NCBI GenBank assembly: GCA_026400835.1
Contig: JAPLOA010000083.1
Coordinates: forward strand, 1 to 64,000
Direction of reading: 5' to 3'
Origin: Planctomycetales bacterium
GTDB taxonomy: Bacteria; Planctomycetota; Planctomycetia; Planctomycetales; Planctomycetaceae
Length of the DNA: 64,000 nucleotides
Each line of letters starts with the position of its first letter. The stretch's first letter is position 1. The notes under the pieces were generated by a model that saw nothing but the letters and a program-made list of their open reading frames with translations, was not told the DNA's origin and made no database searches. Below, in pieces: positions 8,329 through 17,150 of the stretch. Made by a program: the position numbers and the translations under genes.

Positions 8329-9477
8329 GTGGGAGAATCGTTGAACACTGAAACGTATGATGTCATTGTGATTGGTTGTGGTGGCTTTGGTTCGTCTGCG
8401 ATGTTTCATCTGGCTCAACGTGGTCTGAAGGTGATCGGGATTGATCAATTTCACCCGCCTCACGATCGAGGAAGTTCGCACGGCGAGACGCGAATTATTC
8501 GCAAGGCTTATTTTGAGCATCCCAGTTATGTCCCGTTGTTACATCGGGCGTGGGAGCTCTGGGAAGAGTTGTCAGAGAGTGTTAACGAGCGACTGATCGA
8601 ACAGCGTGATTTGTTGATGGCTGGTCCGCCTGGATCAGAAGTGATCGAAGGGGCTCGGTTGTCTGCTCGTTTGTATGGACTGCCAATGGAGAATCTGACG
8701 GCTGCTGAGGCCGCGATTCGATACCCGGAATTCCACTTACCCGAAGATTATGCCGTGGCGATTGAATCTACGGCTGGCTACCTGTGGGCCGAACGTTGCG
8801 TGGCTTCGCACTTGAGCTCTGCGGCATCATTCGGTGCACAATTACGGCATAATGAAACCGTGTTGTCGGTGTCGTCGTCGGGTACTGGAGTTCAGGTTCA
8901 GACTGACCGGGGCTGCTATTCTGCAGGTGCAGCGGTTGTGACTTCCGGAGCGTGGACGGGGCAGTTGTTGTCGGACTACGCGCGGCATATTTCAGTGCTC
9001 AGAAAAACACTGTGTTGGTTTCCTGTGACTTCCGAAAACTGGATTCGTAAAGATCGAGCTCCTTTGTTTTTTGTCGATGCTCCTGAAAGTCAGTTCTACG
9101 GGACTCCGAGTGTCGATGGGGCAACGATCAAGGTTGGGATGCATACTGGCGGTGAGATGATTTCTGATCCTTCAGGTTTGTCCCGACAGGTAACCGATGA
9201 GGATGAACGTCCAATCTCGCAATTTGCTCAGAAATATCTCGGAGGCATCAAGCCTCAGGTCAGCGCATCGGTCATCTGCATGTATTCAATGACTCCGGAT
9301 GGCCATTTCCTGCTCGATCGGTTGCCTGAGTTACCAATCGTTGTCGCTGCAGGTTTTTCTGGGCATGGCTTTAAATTTACGAGCGTGCTGGGAGAAGTCG
9401 CGGCGGACCTGGTTCAGCGAGGGCAGACGGGGCTTGATATTGGGTTTCTGTCTGCGAATCGACTCAGTGCACGTTGA
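8329..9477 (+). CDS. Monomeric sarcosine oxidase/N-methyl amino acid oxidase-like flavoenzyme
   Basis: FAD-dependent amine oxidase of 382 residues. The N-terminal dinucleotide-binding loop is GCGGFGSSA, followed by the family signature GSSHGETRIIRKAYFEHP. CMYSMTPDGHF near the C-terminus places a Cys (about residue 317) where monomeric sarcosine oxidase attaches FAD covalently, and GFSGHGFKF closes the FAD site. Known members oxidise sarcosine, N-methyl-tryptophan or pipecolate to H2O2 and the demethylated amine. Released formaldehyde could feed the tetrahydromethanopterin pathway implied by the fhcC gene at 38319, but that link is inference. The start is GTG 8329 or TTG 8341; GGGAG just before the second may favour it. 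Confidence 0.9.
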   Translation: MGESLNTETYDVIVIGCGGFGSSAMFHLAQRGLKVIGIDQFHPPHDRGSSHGETRIIRKAYFEHPSYVPLLHRAWELWEELSESVNERLIEQRDLLMAGPPGSEVIEGARLSARLYGLPMENLTAAEAAIRYPEFHLPEDYAVAIESTAGYLWAERCVASHLSSAASFGAQLRHNETVLSVSSSGTGVQVQTDRGCYSAGAAVVTSGAWTGQLLSDYARHISVLRKTLCWFPVTSENWIRKDRAPLFFVDAPESQFYGTPSVDGATIKVGMHTGGEMISDPSGLSRQVTDEDERPISQFAQKYLGGIKPQVSASVICMYSMTPDGHFLLDRLPELPIVVAAGFSGHGFKFTSVLGEVAADLVQRGQTGLDIGFLSANRLSAR

Positions 9478-9993
9478 TGTGATTCTTGTTTTGCGTCTTG
9501 ATTGTACAGTATTGAATCGTAGCTTCAGGAATTGCTCTCGGGGCAGTAAATTCGGCTCGATGCAAAATCGAGTGCGCGCACCAGCACAGCAAGGCGACAC
9601 CGTAGTTTTCGGAGTCCGGGACGGATTGTTGCGATTCACCGCGAAGCGGTTTAAGAGGGTAGCCGGTGGTCAGCGTAGCGCAACCACCGGTTCGTGCTGT
9701 CATCCCTTCAGGATGAGTGTTCTTCCGACTAAGTCACCGGCGGTGCGCCGGTCGGCGACCGCCGGCTACTCTCCGGGATCCTTTCCGGATGAATCGCAGG
9801 GGGGCCCGCTTGCTACGCTTGCACACATGATTTCGCGTTGAACCGTAGTCAAATACTCGGTCTTGTTGGCCTCGCAAAATCAAGGGGGGCGTCGCGTTGC
9901 CAAATCGGCGATGCAAAGTCAGACTGCGTGACCAAGATCAGTCCGGAGATTCCTGCCGGCCATTGCCCTCCTCCTTAAAAGGACAACGAACAG
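9478..9993. other. Intergenic region with palindromic repeats
   Basis: This 516-base gap has no credible gene; its open frames are low-complexity translations of repeats. It holds the repeat block listed separately at 9650-9790. An AAAAGGA ribosome site for the downstream gene lies near 9977-9983. Confidence 0.5.
9650..9790. repeat. GC-rich intergenic palindrome cluster
   Basis: Three small hairpins lie side by side: ccggtggt (9663-9670) pairs with accaccgg (9683-9690); catcc/ggatg flanks a short loop near 9701-9715; and a block around 9735-9765 alternates ccgg, ggcggt and gaccgccggctac. The outer words gtagccggtggt and accgccggctac are imperfect inverted copies of each other. This looks like a degenerate dispersed intergenic repeat, not a regulatory RNA. 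Confidence 0.5.
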
Positions 9994-12900
9994 ATGTCCG
10001 TCGTTTGCCCACGTTTCGTTTTTGGTGTACACCCAGCCTGTTCTGCTTTGATAATTCTTCTGACAATAGGTTCGTTTACCGTCATCGCGCCGAGTGCTGC
10101 TGGCGAAGATGATTTTCCGAAGGCATTTAATACGGATCCTCCGGACTCACATCCTCCAACTCCCGATGAGATGGTGAAACTGATTGAAGTCCCCGAAGGC
10201 TTCAATGTGACTCTGTTTGCGGGTGAGCCGGACGTGCAGCAGCCGATCTGCATGGATTTTGATGACAAAGGTCGACTATGGGTTGCTGAATGTTACAGCT
10301 ACAGCGGCGGTCCGTATGAGACCAAACTGCGAGATCGTGTCACCATCCTGGAAGATACAGACGGTGACGGAAAGCATGACTCCCGCAAAGTGTTCTGGGA
10401 CAAAGGCTTCATGCTGACCAGTCTCACCTGGGGCTTCGGCGGTCTATGGGTTCTGCATGATGGCACGCTGTCTTTTATTCCTGATCGCGATGGTGACGAT
10501 GTGCCGGACAGTGAGCCCGTTGTCATGCTGGATGGCTGGAGCAAGGATTGTGGTCACAACTTTGTGAGCGGTCTGATCTGGGGGCCGGACGGTTGGCTCT
10601 ACGGTCGTCACGGGATTGTTGATACGTCCTATCCGGGAGTACCGGGAACTCCAAGAGAAGAACGGCCCTTCATGAACTGCGGCGTTTGGAGATATCACCC
10701 GACAAAACACACGATTGAAGTCGTCTGTAATGGCACGACCAATCCCTGGGGGCTTGACTACAACCCCGATGGTCAGTTCTTCATGACCAACAATGTTCAG
10801 GGACATCTCTGGCACGTCATTCCTGGCGCGCGCTACCAGCGGATGTATGGGCAGGACTTCAATCCTCATGCTTACGAGCTGATGGATATGACGGCCGATC
10901 ATTACCACTGGGACACGAAGACGAAGTGGAATGAAAGTCGTGATGGAGTGGCCAACGATCTGGGTGGCGGGCATTCCCATGTCGGTGGTTTGATCTATCA
11001 GGGAGACAACTTTCCGAAAGAGTATTTCGGAAAGATCTTCATGTGCAATACGCACGGTCGACGAATGAACGTCAATCGGCTTGAGCGTCAGGGCAGCGGC
11101 TACGTGGGCAAGCGAGAGCCGGACTTCATGATTGTGAAGAACCCCTGGTTCCGCGGAATCGATATTAAGATGGGTCCTGAAGGAGCGATCTATGTCTCCG
11201 ACTGGTCCGACAATGGCGAGTGTCATGACCACGATGGAGTCCATCGCACGAGTGGTCGGATCTATCGAATTGCTTACGGAACTCCAAAGCTGACCGCGTC
11301 GCAGGCTGCGGTGTTGAAGGGCAACAATAAACTGGCATTCCTGAATAACGACTGGATCAACAAAGGCGATTGGTTCGGCCGTCACGGGCGTCGAATTCGT
11401 CAGGAATTGGTGTCCGGTGGCGAACTGTCCGGACGAGCACTGGCGCCAATGACTGGTTATGAAACCGTCAGCCAGTTGTTGTTTACTGAAGCTTACGGCG
11501 GGAACAACAAGATGCAGCTTGAGGGAGCTCTGGGTTCTTCAGATCCGCTTGTGCTGGCTCAGGCAATTCAATTGGCTGCTTCGACACCAGACCGTCGCAC
11601 TGCCCATTTTGAAAAATTGAAAAAGGTTGCCGCCAAAGAACAACCGGCCAACGTCTTGTTGGCCATGGTTTCGGTGATGCAGAAGTTTGACGAGAATCAA
11701 CGCGGTGGATTGATGGAAGCTGTTATTGGCTGTGCCGCGAATGCGCAGACAATTGCGTCAGAGAATCAGCTCACGTTGATGACGTGGTATGCAATTGAAC
11801 CGGTGGTGCTGCGAAAAGGTGCTGTGCAACTTCTGGAGTCCACTCCGAAGCTTCAGATGTTTGCAGTGCGTCGACTGGCCAACGATATTGACCGTGATGC
11901 GGACAATGCGAACACCGCCCTGCTCTATGTTGGCAAACAGGTGGAGTCGAAGAAGAATGATCGCGCTGCGGCGATGCTGACAGGCTTTTTGACAGGACTT
12001 GCAGGTCGAGCAAAAGTCGATGCTCCGAAAGATTGGGCAACGATTGAAAAGCAACTGAAGGCGAGTGAATCCAAAGACGTCCAGGTGCTTGGTGAAGCAG
12101 TGGGCGTTCTCTTTGGTGACGGAGCTTCAATGGATGGTCTGCGTAAGTTGGCAGGTGATTCCTCTGCTGACTATGTCGCGCGCGACAAGGCGATTCTGGC
12201 ATTGGCTCAGGCAAAGGATGCGGAATCAATTCCGATGTTCTTTAATCTGCTCGGTGACCGCGCTGTTTATTCAACAGTGATTACAGCACTGGCCGGCTTT
12301 GATCATCCGGATACGGCCAGGCAATTGCTGCAGCGAATGGGTGGATTCAAAGACGGAAATCGTGGACTGGCGATCGATACTATGGCCAGTCGTGAGAGCT
12401 ATGCTCTGGAACTCATTGGTGCCATCGAAGGCGGACGTATTGATGCTCGCGAGCTGACAGCCGCTCAAGTCCGTCAGATGACGGCGTTCGGCGACGATCG
12501 AATCAAGAGCGTGCTTGAAGAAAAATGGGGTGTCATTCACGAAACTCCTGAAGCTCGAATTGTGGCCATCAGGAAGTGGCAGGCTGTGTTGACTCCGGAA
12601 ACGATTGCCAAAGCTGATCGTGACAACGGGGCCGCGATCTTTAAGAAGTCATGTGCGAATTGTCACAAGCTCTACGGTGAAGGCAAAGCCATTGCTCCGG
12701 ACCTGACTGGTGCCAATCGCAGTAATCTTGAGTATCTGTTGATGAATATCGTGGACCCCAGTTCGGTCGTTCCGAAGCAGTTCACAACCTCCGTTGTGGC
12801 GTTGAAAGATGGTCGAGTTATCACTGGGGTTGTGGTGTCAGAAACAGAACAGACGCTGGTCATTCAGACTGACAAAGAGCAGCTTTCGATTTCGCGCGGT

Positions 12901-13014
12901 GATGTCGAGGAAACTCGCAATACTGGCAAATCTTTGATGCCGGACGGAATGCTGGATCCGCTGACTGAAGATCAGGTGAGAGATCTGTTCGGGTTTATGA
13001 TGCCGAAGAAGTGA
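9994..13014 (+). CDS. PVC-type haem-binding dehydrogenase-like protein
   Basis: Secreted 1006-residue paralogue of the protein at 321-3485. A signal peptide (about residues 1-36, ending near APSAAG) leads into a beta-propeller dehydrogenase domain starting at EVPEGFNVTLFAGEPDVQQP. This domain has DxDGDG calcium-type loops and the GGGHSHVGG and YVSDWSDNGECHDHDGVHR blocks. Helical repeats lie at about 480-860. The C-terminal cytochrome domain has CANCH (Cys887, Cys890, His891), IAPDLTGANR and the end motif of the PVC haem family. It probably oxidises an unknown sugar-like substrate in the periplasm. ATG 9994 is preceded by AAAAGGA. It is transcribed away from the sarcosine-oxidase-like gene and ends before a strong hairpin. 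Confidence 0.92.
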   Translation: MSVVCPRFVFGVHPACSALIILLTIGSFTVIAPSAAGEDDFPKAFNTDPPDSHPPTPDEMVKLIEVPEGFNVTLFAGEPDVQQPICMDFDDKGRLWVAECYSYSGGPYETKLRDRVTILEDTDGDGKHDSRKVFWDKGFMLTSLTWGFGGLWVLHDGTLSFIPDRDGDDVPDSEPVVMLDGWSKDCGHNFVSGLIWGPDGWLYGRHGIVDTSYPGVPGTPREERPFMNCGVWRYHPTKHTIEVVCNGTTNPWGLDYNPDGQFFMTNNVQGHLWHVIPGARYQRMYGQDFNPHAYELMDMTADHYHWDTKTKWNESRDGVANDLGGGHSHVGGLIYQGDNFPKEYFGKIFMCNTHGRRMNVNRLERQGSGYVGKREPDFMIVKNPWFRGIDIKMGPEGAIYVSDWSDNGECHDHDGVHRTSGRIYRIAYGTPKLTASQAAVLKGNNKLAFLNNDWINKGDWFGRHGRRIRQELVSGGELSGRALAPMTGYETVSQLLFTEAYGGNNKMQLEGALGSSDPLVLAQAIQLAASTPDRRTAHFEKLKKVAAKEQPANVLLAMVSVMQKFDENQRGGLMEAVIGCAANAQTIASENQLTLMTWYAIEPVVLRKGAVQLLESTPKLQMFAVRRLANDIDRDADNANTALLYVGKQVESKKNDRAAAMLTGFLTGLAGRAKVDAPKDWATIEKQLKASESKDVQVLGEAVGVLFGDGASMDGLRKLAGDSSADYVARDKAILALAQAKDAESIPMFFNLLGDRAVYSTVITALAGFDHPDTARQLLQRMGGFKDGNRGLAIDTMASRESYALELIGAIEGGRIDARELTAAQVRQMTAFGDDRIKSVLEEKWGVIHETPEARIVAIRKWQAVLTPETIAKADRDNGAAIFKKSCANCHKLYGEGKAIAPDLTGANRSNLEYLLMNIVDPSSVVPKQFTTSVVALKDGRVITGVVVSETEQTLVIQTDKEQLSISRGDVEETRNTGKSLMPDGMLDPLTEDQVRDLFGFMMPKK

Positions 13015-13027
13015 TTGTTCTCGGCGA

Positions 13028-13089
13028 GCGGCAGGGCGTCAGCCCTCCCACTCTCATGCGCAGTGCTCGGAGGGCTGACGCCCTGCCGC
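13028..13089. repeat. Perfect 21-bp inverted repeat (hairpin)
   Basis: Arms 13028-13048 and 13069-13089 are exact reverse complements (core ggcagggcgtcagccctcc) around a 20-base loop. No T-tract follows on either strand, so it is a poor intrinsic terminator. It sits between the haem-binding gene and rnr and resembles a REP-like intergenic element. Confidence 0.8.
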
Positions 13090-13142
13090 CCGGCAATTTG
13101 GTTTGGTGACGTTGTTCTGACAATGTTCATAAAGGTGAACCC

Positions 13143-15467
13143 ATGGGCAACTCACGCGACAATTCTTTGCTCGAAACACGCATCCTTGCGATCGTCAACG
13201 CCGTTGATTACGCACCGGTAACGACATCGATTCTGGCGAAATCGATGCAGGTCTCGAAACCGCAGTTTGCTGAATTCAAAGACGCACTGGCCACATTAAT
13301 CGAAGCGGGTCGCATTCGGCAGGATAAGAAAGGAAGGCTTCGTCCACGCGGCAGTGCCGGACTGGTTGCTGGTGTGCTGCGCAAGATCAGCAGCGGTGCC
13401 GCGTTCGTGATTCCGGCCCGGAAAGATCCCTCACAGAAAGATAACGATATCTATGTCGCCCCGCGCGATGTGAGAGATGCACAGACCGGAGACGATGTGC
13501 TGGTTCGTGTATCGGCCAAACGGCGTGCGAATGGCCAGCGATGTGGCATTGTCGAGAAGATCGTCGAACGGGCGACCAGCATTTTTGTCGGCACATACAT
13601 TGAATCCGGTGATCAGGGCTTCGTTCAGATCGACGGGACCGCATTCACGGCGCCGATTCACGTCGGCGACCCTGGTGCCAAAGGTGCGAAGCCGAACGAT
13701 AAAGTCGTGATTGAAATGCTGCGTTTCCCGACGGCCAGTCGGCCGGGAGAAGCGGTGCTGACCGAGGTGCTTGGCAAACGCGGTGATCCGGGCATCGACA
13801 CGAAGACGGTGGTTCACAGCCTTGGATTGCCGCACGAGTTTCCTGAAGACGCTCTTGCTGAAGCACGAAGGCAGGCGGAACTGTTCAAGGAGACGGATCT
13901 CTCGGGACGAGTCGATCTGACTGGTGAAACGATCATCACAATCGATCCCGCGACGGCTCGCGATTTTGACGATGCCATTTCGCTGACAAGATCGGACGAT
14001 GGCCATTGGCATCTGGGTGTGCATATTGCGGACGTGGCTCACTTCGTTCAGGCGGGCAGTCCTCTCGACAAAGAAGCACGCAAACGAGGGACCAGTGTCT
14101 ATCTGCCGCGGCATGTGATTCCGATGTTGCCGGAATTGATCAGCAACGGGCTGGCCAGCTTGCAGCAGGATCAGGTGCGTTACACAAAGTCGATGTTTAT
14201 CGAGTTTGATGCTGAAGGAAGCGTACTCGGAACCGAAGTTGCCAACTCGGCGATCAAGGTGGTGCGTCGCTTCGCGTACGAAGAAGTCATGCCCATCATT
14301 CAGAATCCGCGACAGCAGGTGGCCGATGTCACAGCCCCGGTACGAAAACTGCTGCACCTGATGTTTGAGTTGGCCATGTTGCTGCGTCGTCGACGATTTG
14401 CCAATGGTGCGCTCACAATGGGCATTCCGGAGGTCGAGATTGATTTCGACAAGGACGGCGGCGTCACCGGTGCGCATGAGCGTCATCATGATGAAAGTCA
14501 TGAGATCATCGAAGAGTTTATGCTGGCGGCCAATATTGCGGTCGCTCGCCTGCTGGAAAGCAAGCGGTTGCCGTTTCTGCGACGCGTGCATGGCGATCCG
14601 GATGAACTCAAAATGCGGAACTTCGAGCAGTTCTGCCTGGGCCTCGGGATTACTCTTCGCAAAGTTCAGAGTCGTGCAGAACTGCAGGAGATCATTCGTT
14701 CGGTTGAAGGAAAGCCGGAATCTCGTGCGGTCAACTTTGCGTTGCTCCGCAGTATGAAGCAGGCGGAATATGCTCCTGACGATATGGGCCATTATGCTCT
14801 TGCCGAAGAAGACTATTGCCACTTCACGAGTCCGATTCGACGTTATCCCGATCTGACAATTCACCGTCTGATTGGCCAGTTGGCAGCGAAGAGGCCCGCG
14901 AATGCTCAAACCATTGATGAGCTGCTGGAGTTGGGCAAGCATTGTTCCATCACAGAACGCCGTGCTGAGAAAGCGGAACGCGAGCTGATTAAGATCAAGC
15001 TGCTGCGATATATGTCCGGACACCTCGGCGAGGAGATGGATGCCTTCATCACGGGCGTTGAAAGCTTCGGCATGTTCTGTCAGGGAGTTGCTGTTCCCGC
15101 AGAAGGCATGGTTCATCTGAGCGCGCTGGGCGATGATTTCTATGTGTTTGATCAGCCGACCAGAACGCTGAAGGGGAGTCGCACAAAGCGGGAGTTTCGT
15201 CTGGGTGATCCCATCAGAGTTGTCGTTGCGGCCGTGGATATTGATCGCCGCATGCTGGACCTGCGTCCGGTGCTTGATGCGGCTGGATTAAAGCGACGAT
15301 CAGCTCCGCGGTCTCGTCCTGCTGGACCGCCTTCCCGTGAGTCAAAGGAACGACGCGCCGGTTCTGGAAGTTATCCGGAACCAGGACGCGGTCGTGGTGC
15401 TTCGAAGAATAAGCCGAAAGGGAAGGCCAAAGGCAAAACGAAGAAGGGCAAGAAAGGGCGGCGTTAG
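13143..15467 (+). CDS. rnr: Ribonuclease R
   Basis: A 774-residue 3'-to-5' exoribonuclease of the RNB family that degrades structured RNA and takes part in mRNA and rRNA turnover. Domain order: an N-terminal winged-helix region (residues 1-65), cold-shock OB domains (about 70-230), the RNB catalytic domain with ITIDPATARDFDDAISL (about 262-278, four acidic metal ligands) and HFTSPIRRYPDLTIHR, then an S1 domain (about 625-705). A very basic Lys/Gly/Arg tail follows (about 715-774, ending KGKTKKGKKGRR). Such tails assist RNA and ribosome binding. ATG 13143 has AAGGTG six bases upstream. Length and motifs are normal for the family. Confidence 0.97.
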   Translation: MGNSRDNSLLETRILAIVNAVDYAPVTTSILAKSMQVSKPQFAEFKDALATLIEAGRIRQDKKGRLRPRGSAGLVAGVLRKISSGAAFVIPARKDPSQKDNDIYVAPRDVRDAQTGDDVLVRVSAKRRANGQRCGIVEKIVERATSIFVGTYIESGDQGFVQIDGTAFTAPIHVGDPGAKGAKPNDKVVIEMLRFPTASRPGEAVLTEVLGKRGDPGIDTKTVVHSLGLPHEFPEDALAEARRQAELFKETDLSGRVDLTGETIITIDPATARDFDDAISLTRSDDGHWHLGVHIADVAHFVQAGSPLDKEARKRGTSVYLPRHVIPMLPELISNGLASLQQDQVRYTKSMFIEFDAEGSVLGTEVANSAIKVVRRFAYEEVMPIIQNPRQQVADVTAPVRKLLHLMFELAMLLRRRRFANGALTMGIPEVEIDFDKDGGVTGAHERHHDESHEIIEEFMLAANIAVARLLESKRLPFLRRVHGDPDELKMRNFEQFCLGLGITLRKVQSRAELQEIIRSVEGKPESRAVNFALLRSMKQAEYAPDDMGHYALAEEDYCHFTSPIRRYPDLTIHRLIGQLAAKRPANAQTIDELLELGKHCSITERRAEKAERELIKIKLLRYMSGHLGEEMDAFITGVESFGMFCQGVAVPAEGMVHLSALGDDFYVFDQPTRTLKGSRTKREFRLGDPIRVVVAAVDIDRRMLDLRPVLDAAGLKRRSAPRSRPAGPPSRESKERRAGSGSYPEPGRGRGASKNKPKGKAKGKTKKGKKGRR

Positions 15468-15484
15468 ACGCGCTGAGTTGATGC

Positions 15485-15533
15485 CCGTCGGCGGAGCGAC
15501 GGGTGTACGGTACACCCGTCGCTCCGCCGACGG
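15485..15533. repeat. Perfect 49-base palindrome, copy 1 of a dispersed family
   Basis: Arms 15485-15508 and 15510-15533 are exact reverse complements (24 bp each) around a single base. The core ccgtcggcggagcgacgggt reappears with one changed base at 37516-37568. It lies between rnr and the permease gene; the in-frame extension of the permease open frame into it is not likely to be translated. Confidence 0.85.
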
Positions 15534-15556
15534 AGATTTTGCCCGAACGTCCTGTC

Positions 15557-16960
15557 ATGATCGGTGTTGTCGGAATCATCCTGTCTTTGCTATTGCTGAT
15601 CTATCTTGCGTATCGAGATGTCAGTGTCCTCGTCCTTGCGCCGATCTGTGCATTGCTGGCTGTTGTGATGGATGGGCAGCATCCGGTGCTGGCTGCCTAC
15701 ACTCAGATCTTTATGGTCAGTGTGGGACAGTTTATTGCTGACTATTTTCCGATGTTTCTGCTGGGAGCATTGTTCGGAAAGCTGATGGAAGATTCCGGCT
15801 CCGCAGCGAAGATCGCTGAGGTGATCGTGGGGCTGGTTGGAGTTCGCAACACGATCCTCGCAATCGTCTTGAGCTGTGCGGTGTTGACCTATGGCGGCGT
15901 ATCTTTGTTTGTTGTCGTGTTCGCAGTGTTTCCCCTGGCCCGCTCATTGTTTCGAGAAGCCGATATTCCTCGAAGGCTGATTCCGGCCACCATCGGGCTG
16001 GGTTCATTCACGTTTACTATGACTGCCCTGCCCGGTTCTGTGCAGATTCAAAATCAGATTCCGACACAGTTCTTTCGCACGACCTCGTTTGCAGCTCCGG
16101 GTCTCGGATGTCTTGGCGGGCTGGTCATGTTTTCGCTGGGAATGTTGTGGTTGAATTATCGAGCGTCGATTGCCCGACGGAAAGGCGAAGGCTTTGGGCC
16201 GATCCTGCCAATGGATGAAATCGCGGCTGAGAACACAATTGCTGCGGGGAGAGTTTTGCCGTCAGCATGGGCCGCTTTTGCCCCACTGGTCTGCGTGATC
16301 ATTTTGAGCTTTGTGTTTTCGCAGTTCGTTATTTCTCGCTGGGACGGCAGCTTTTTGTCACAGGACGTTTATGGAAAAACTGTGCTGGGCAAGGTCGTCA
16401 ATTCCTGGGCCACGATACTCGCACTGAGCACTGCTCTGTTGTTGTCCGCAGCATTGCACTATCGATCGACGGAGAAGTTGAAAGCATCGCTCGCTGCGGG
16501 GGCTCGGTCGTCATTGATGCCGGTCTTTAATACAGCCTGTGAGTTCGGGTATGGCAGTACGATCAAGTCACTTGCGGGGTTCTCAGCGGTTCAGGCTTTT
16601 GTCACAAGCATTGCTCCTGGAAACCCGTTGATCTCGGAGGCGATTGCTGTCAACGCGTTGGCGGCGATCACCGGATCTGCTTCGGGTGGATTGAGTATTG
16701 CATTGAAGGCTCTGGGGGAAACTTATTTACAGCGTGGAACCGCCGCCGGGATCAGTCCTGAACTGCTGCATCGAGTCGCCTCCATGTCGTGTGGATGTCT
16801 GGACAGCCTGCCGCACAACGGAGCCTTGATTACTCTGCTATTGATTTGCGGAGTGACTCATCGTCAGGCCTATCGCGATGTGGGCATGGTGACGGTACTG
16901 ATTCCGTTGGTCGCTACTGCTGTGGTGATAGTTTTGGGGACGCTGTTTGGTTCGTTCTGA
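15557..16960 (+). CDS. GntP-family permease (gluconate/organic acid:H+ symporter-like)
   Basis: Integral membrane transporter of 467 residues with about 12 hydrophobic segments, including GIILSLLLLIYLAY, LAIVLSCAVLTYGGVSLFVV and the family-like GSFTFTMTALPGSVQIQNQI. Late motifs are NALAAITGSASGGLSIAL and SMSCGCLDSLPHNGALITLL, characteristic of the GntP/CitMHS-like group. Members import gluconate, glycerate or related carboxylates with protons. The ATG at 15557 is chosen because it puts the first transmembrane helix near the N-terminus; the upstream in-frame ATG at 15503 would start translation inside the palindrome. No strong ribosome site is seen. The substrate is unknown; the neighbours give no clear pathway. 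Confidence 0.85.
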   Translation: MIGVVGIILSLLLLIYLAYRDVSVLVLAPICALLAVVMDGQHPVLAAYTQIFMVSVGQFIADYFPMFLLGALFGKLMEDSGSAAKIAEVIVGLVGVRNTILAIVLSCAVLTYGGVSLFVVVFAVFPLARSLFREADIPRRLIPATIGLGSFTFTMTALPGSVQIQNQIPTQFFRTTSFAAPGLGCLGGLVMFSLGMLWLNYRASIARRKGEGFGPILPMDEIAAENTIAAGRVLPSAWAAFAPLVCVIILSFVFSQFVISRWDGSFLSQDVYGKTVLGKVVNSWATILALSTALLLSAALHYRSTEKLKASLAAGARSSLMPVFNTACEFGYGSTIKSLAGFSAVQAFVTSIAPGNPLISEAIAVNALAAITGSASGGLSIALKALGETYLQRGTAAGISPELLHRVASMSCGCLDSLPHNGALITLLLICGVTHRQAYRDVGMVTVLIPLVATAVVIVLGTLFGSF

Positions 16961-17150
16961 GGCGAGCGGCTGGTAGCAGCTTTTCGACATAACCGTTGCT
17001 CGGGGAGGCGGAGCATCCTGCGGAGCAGGTTGAGTACAATTTTCCGCCGTTCACCTGGGAACTGCTGCAGGCGGAGAACGCGATTTCTGATAAGATACGG
17101 CCGGAGTTCCGCTGTTCGGCTTGTGATACAACTGTCACCCTCTCAGTCAA

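Noticed and set aside
9597-9790. Possible CRISPR or tandem array
   Set aside because: The repeats are short, imperfect and inverted, with no regular repeat-spacer spacing and no cas genes nearby.
13431-15116. A 561-codon minus-strand frame opposite rnr
   Set aside because: RNase R on the plus strand has all catalytic motifs over the same bases; the antisense frame has no recognisable domain and is a codon-bias shadow.
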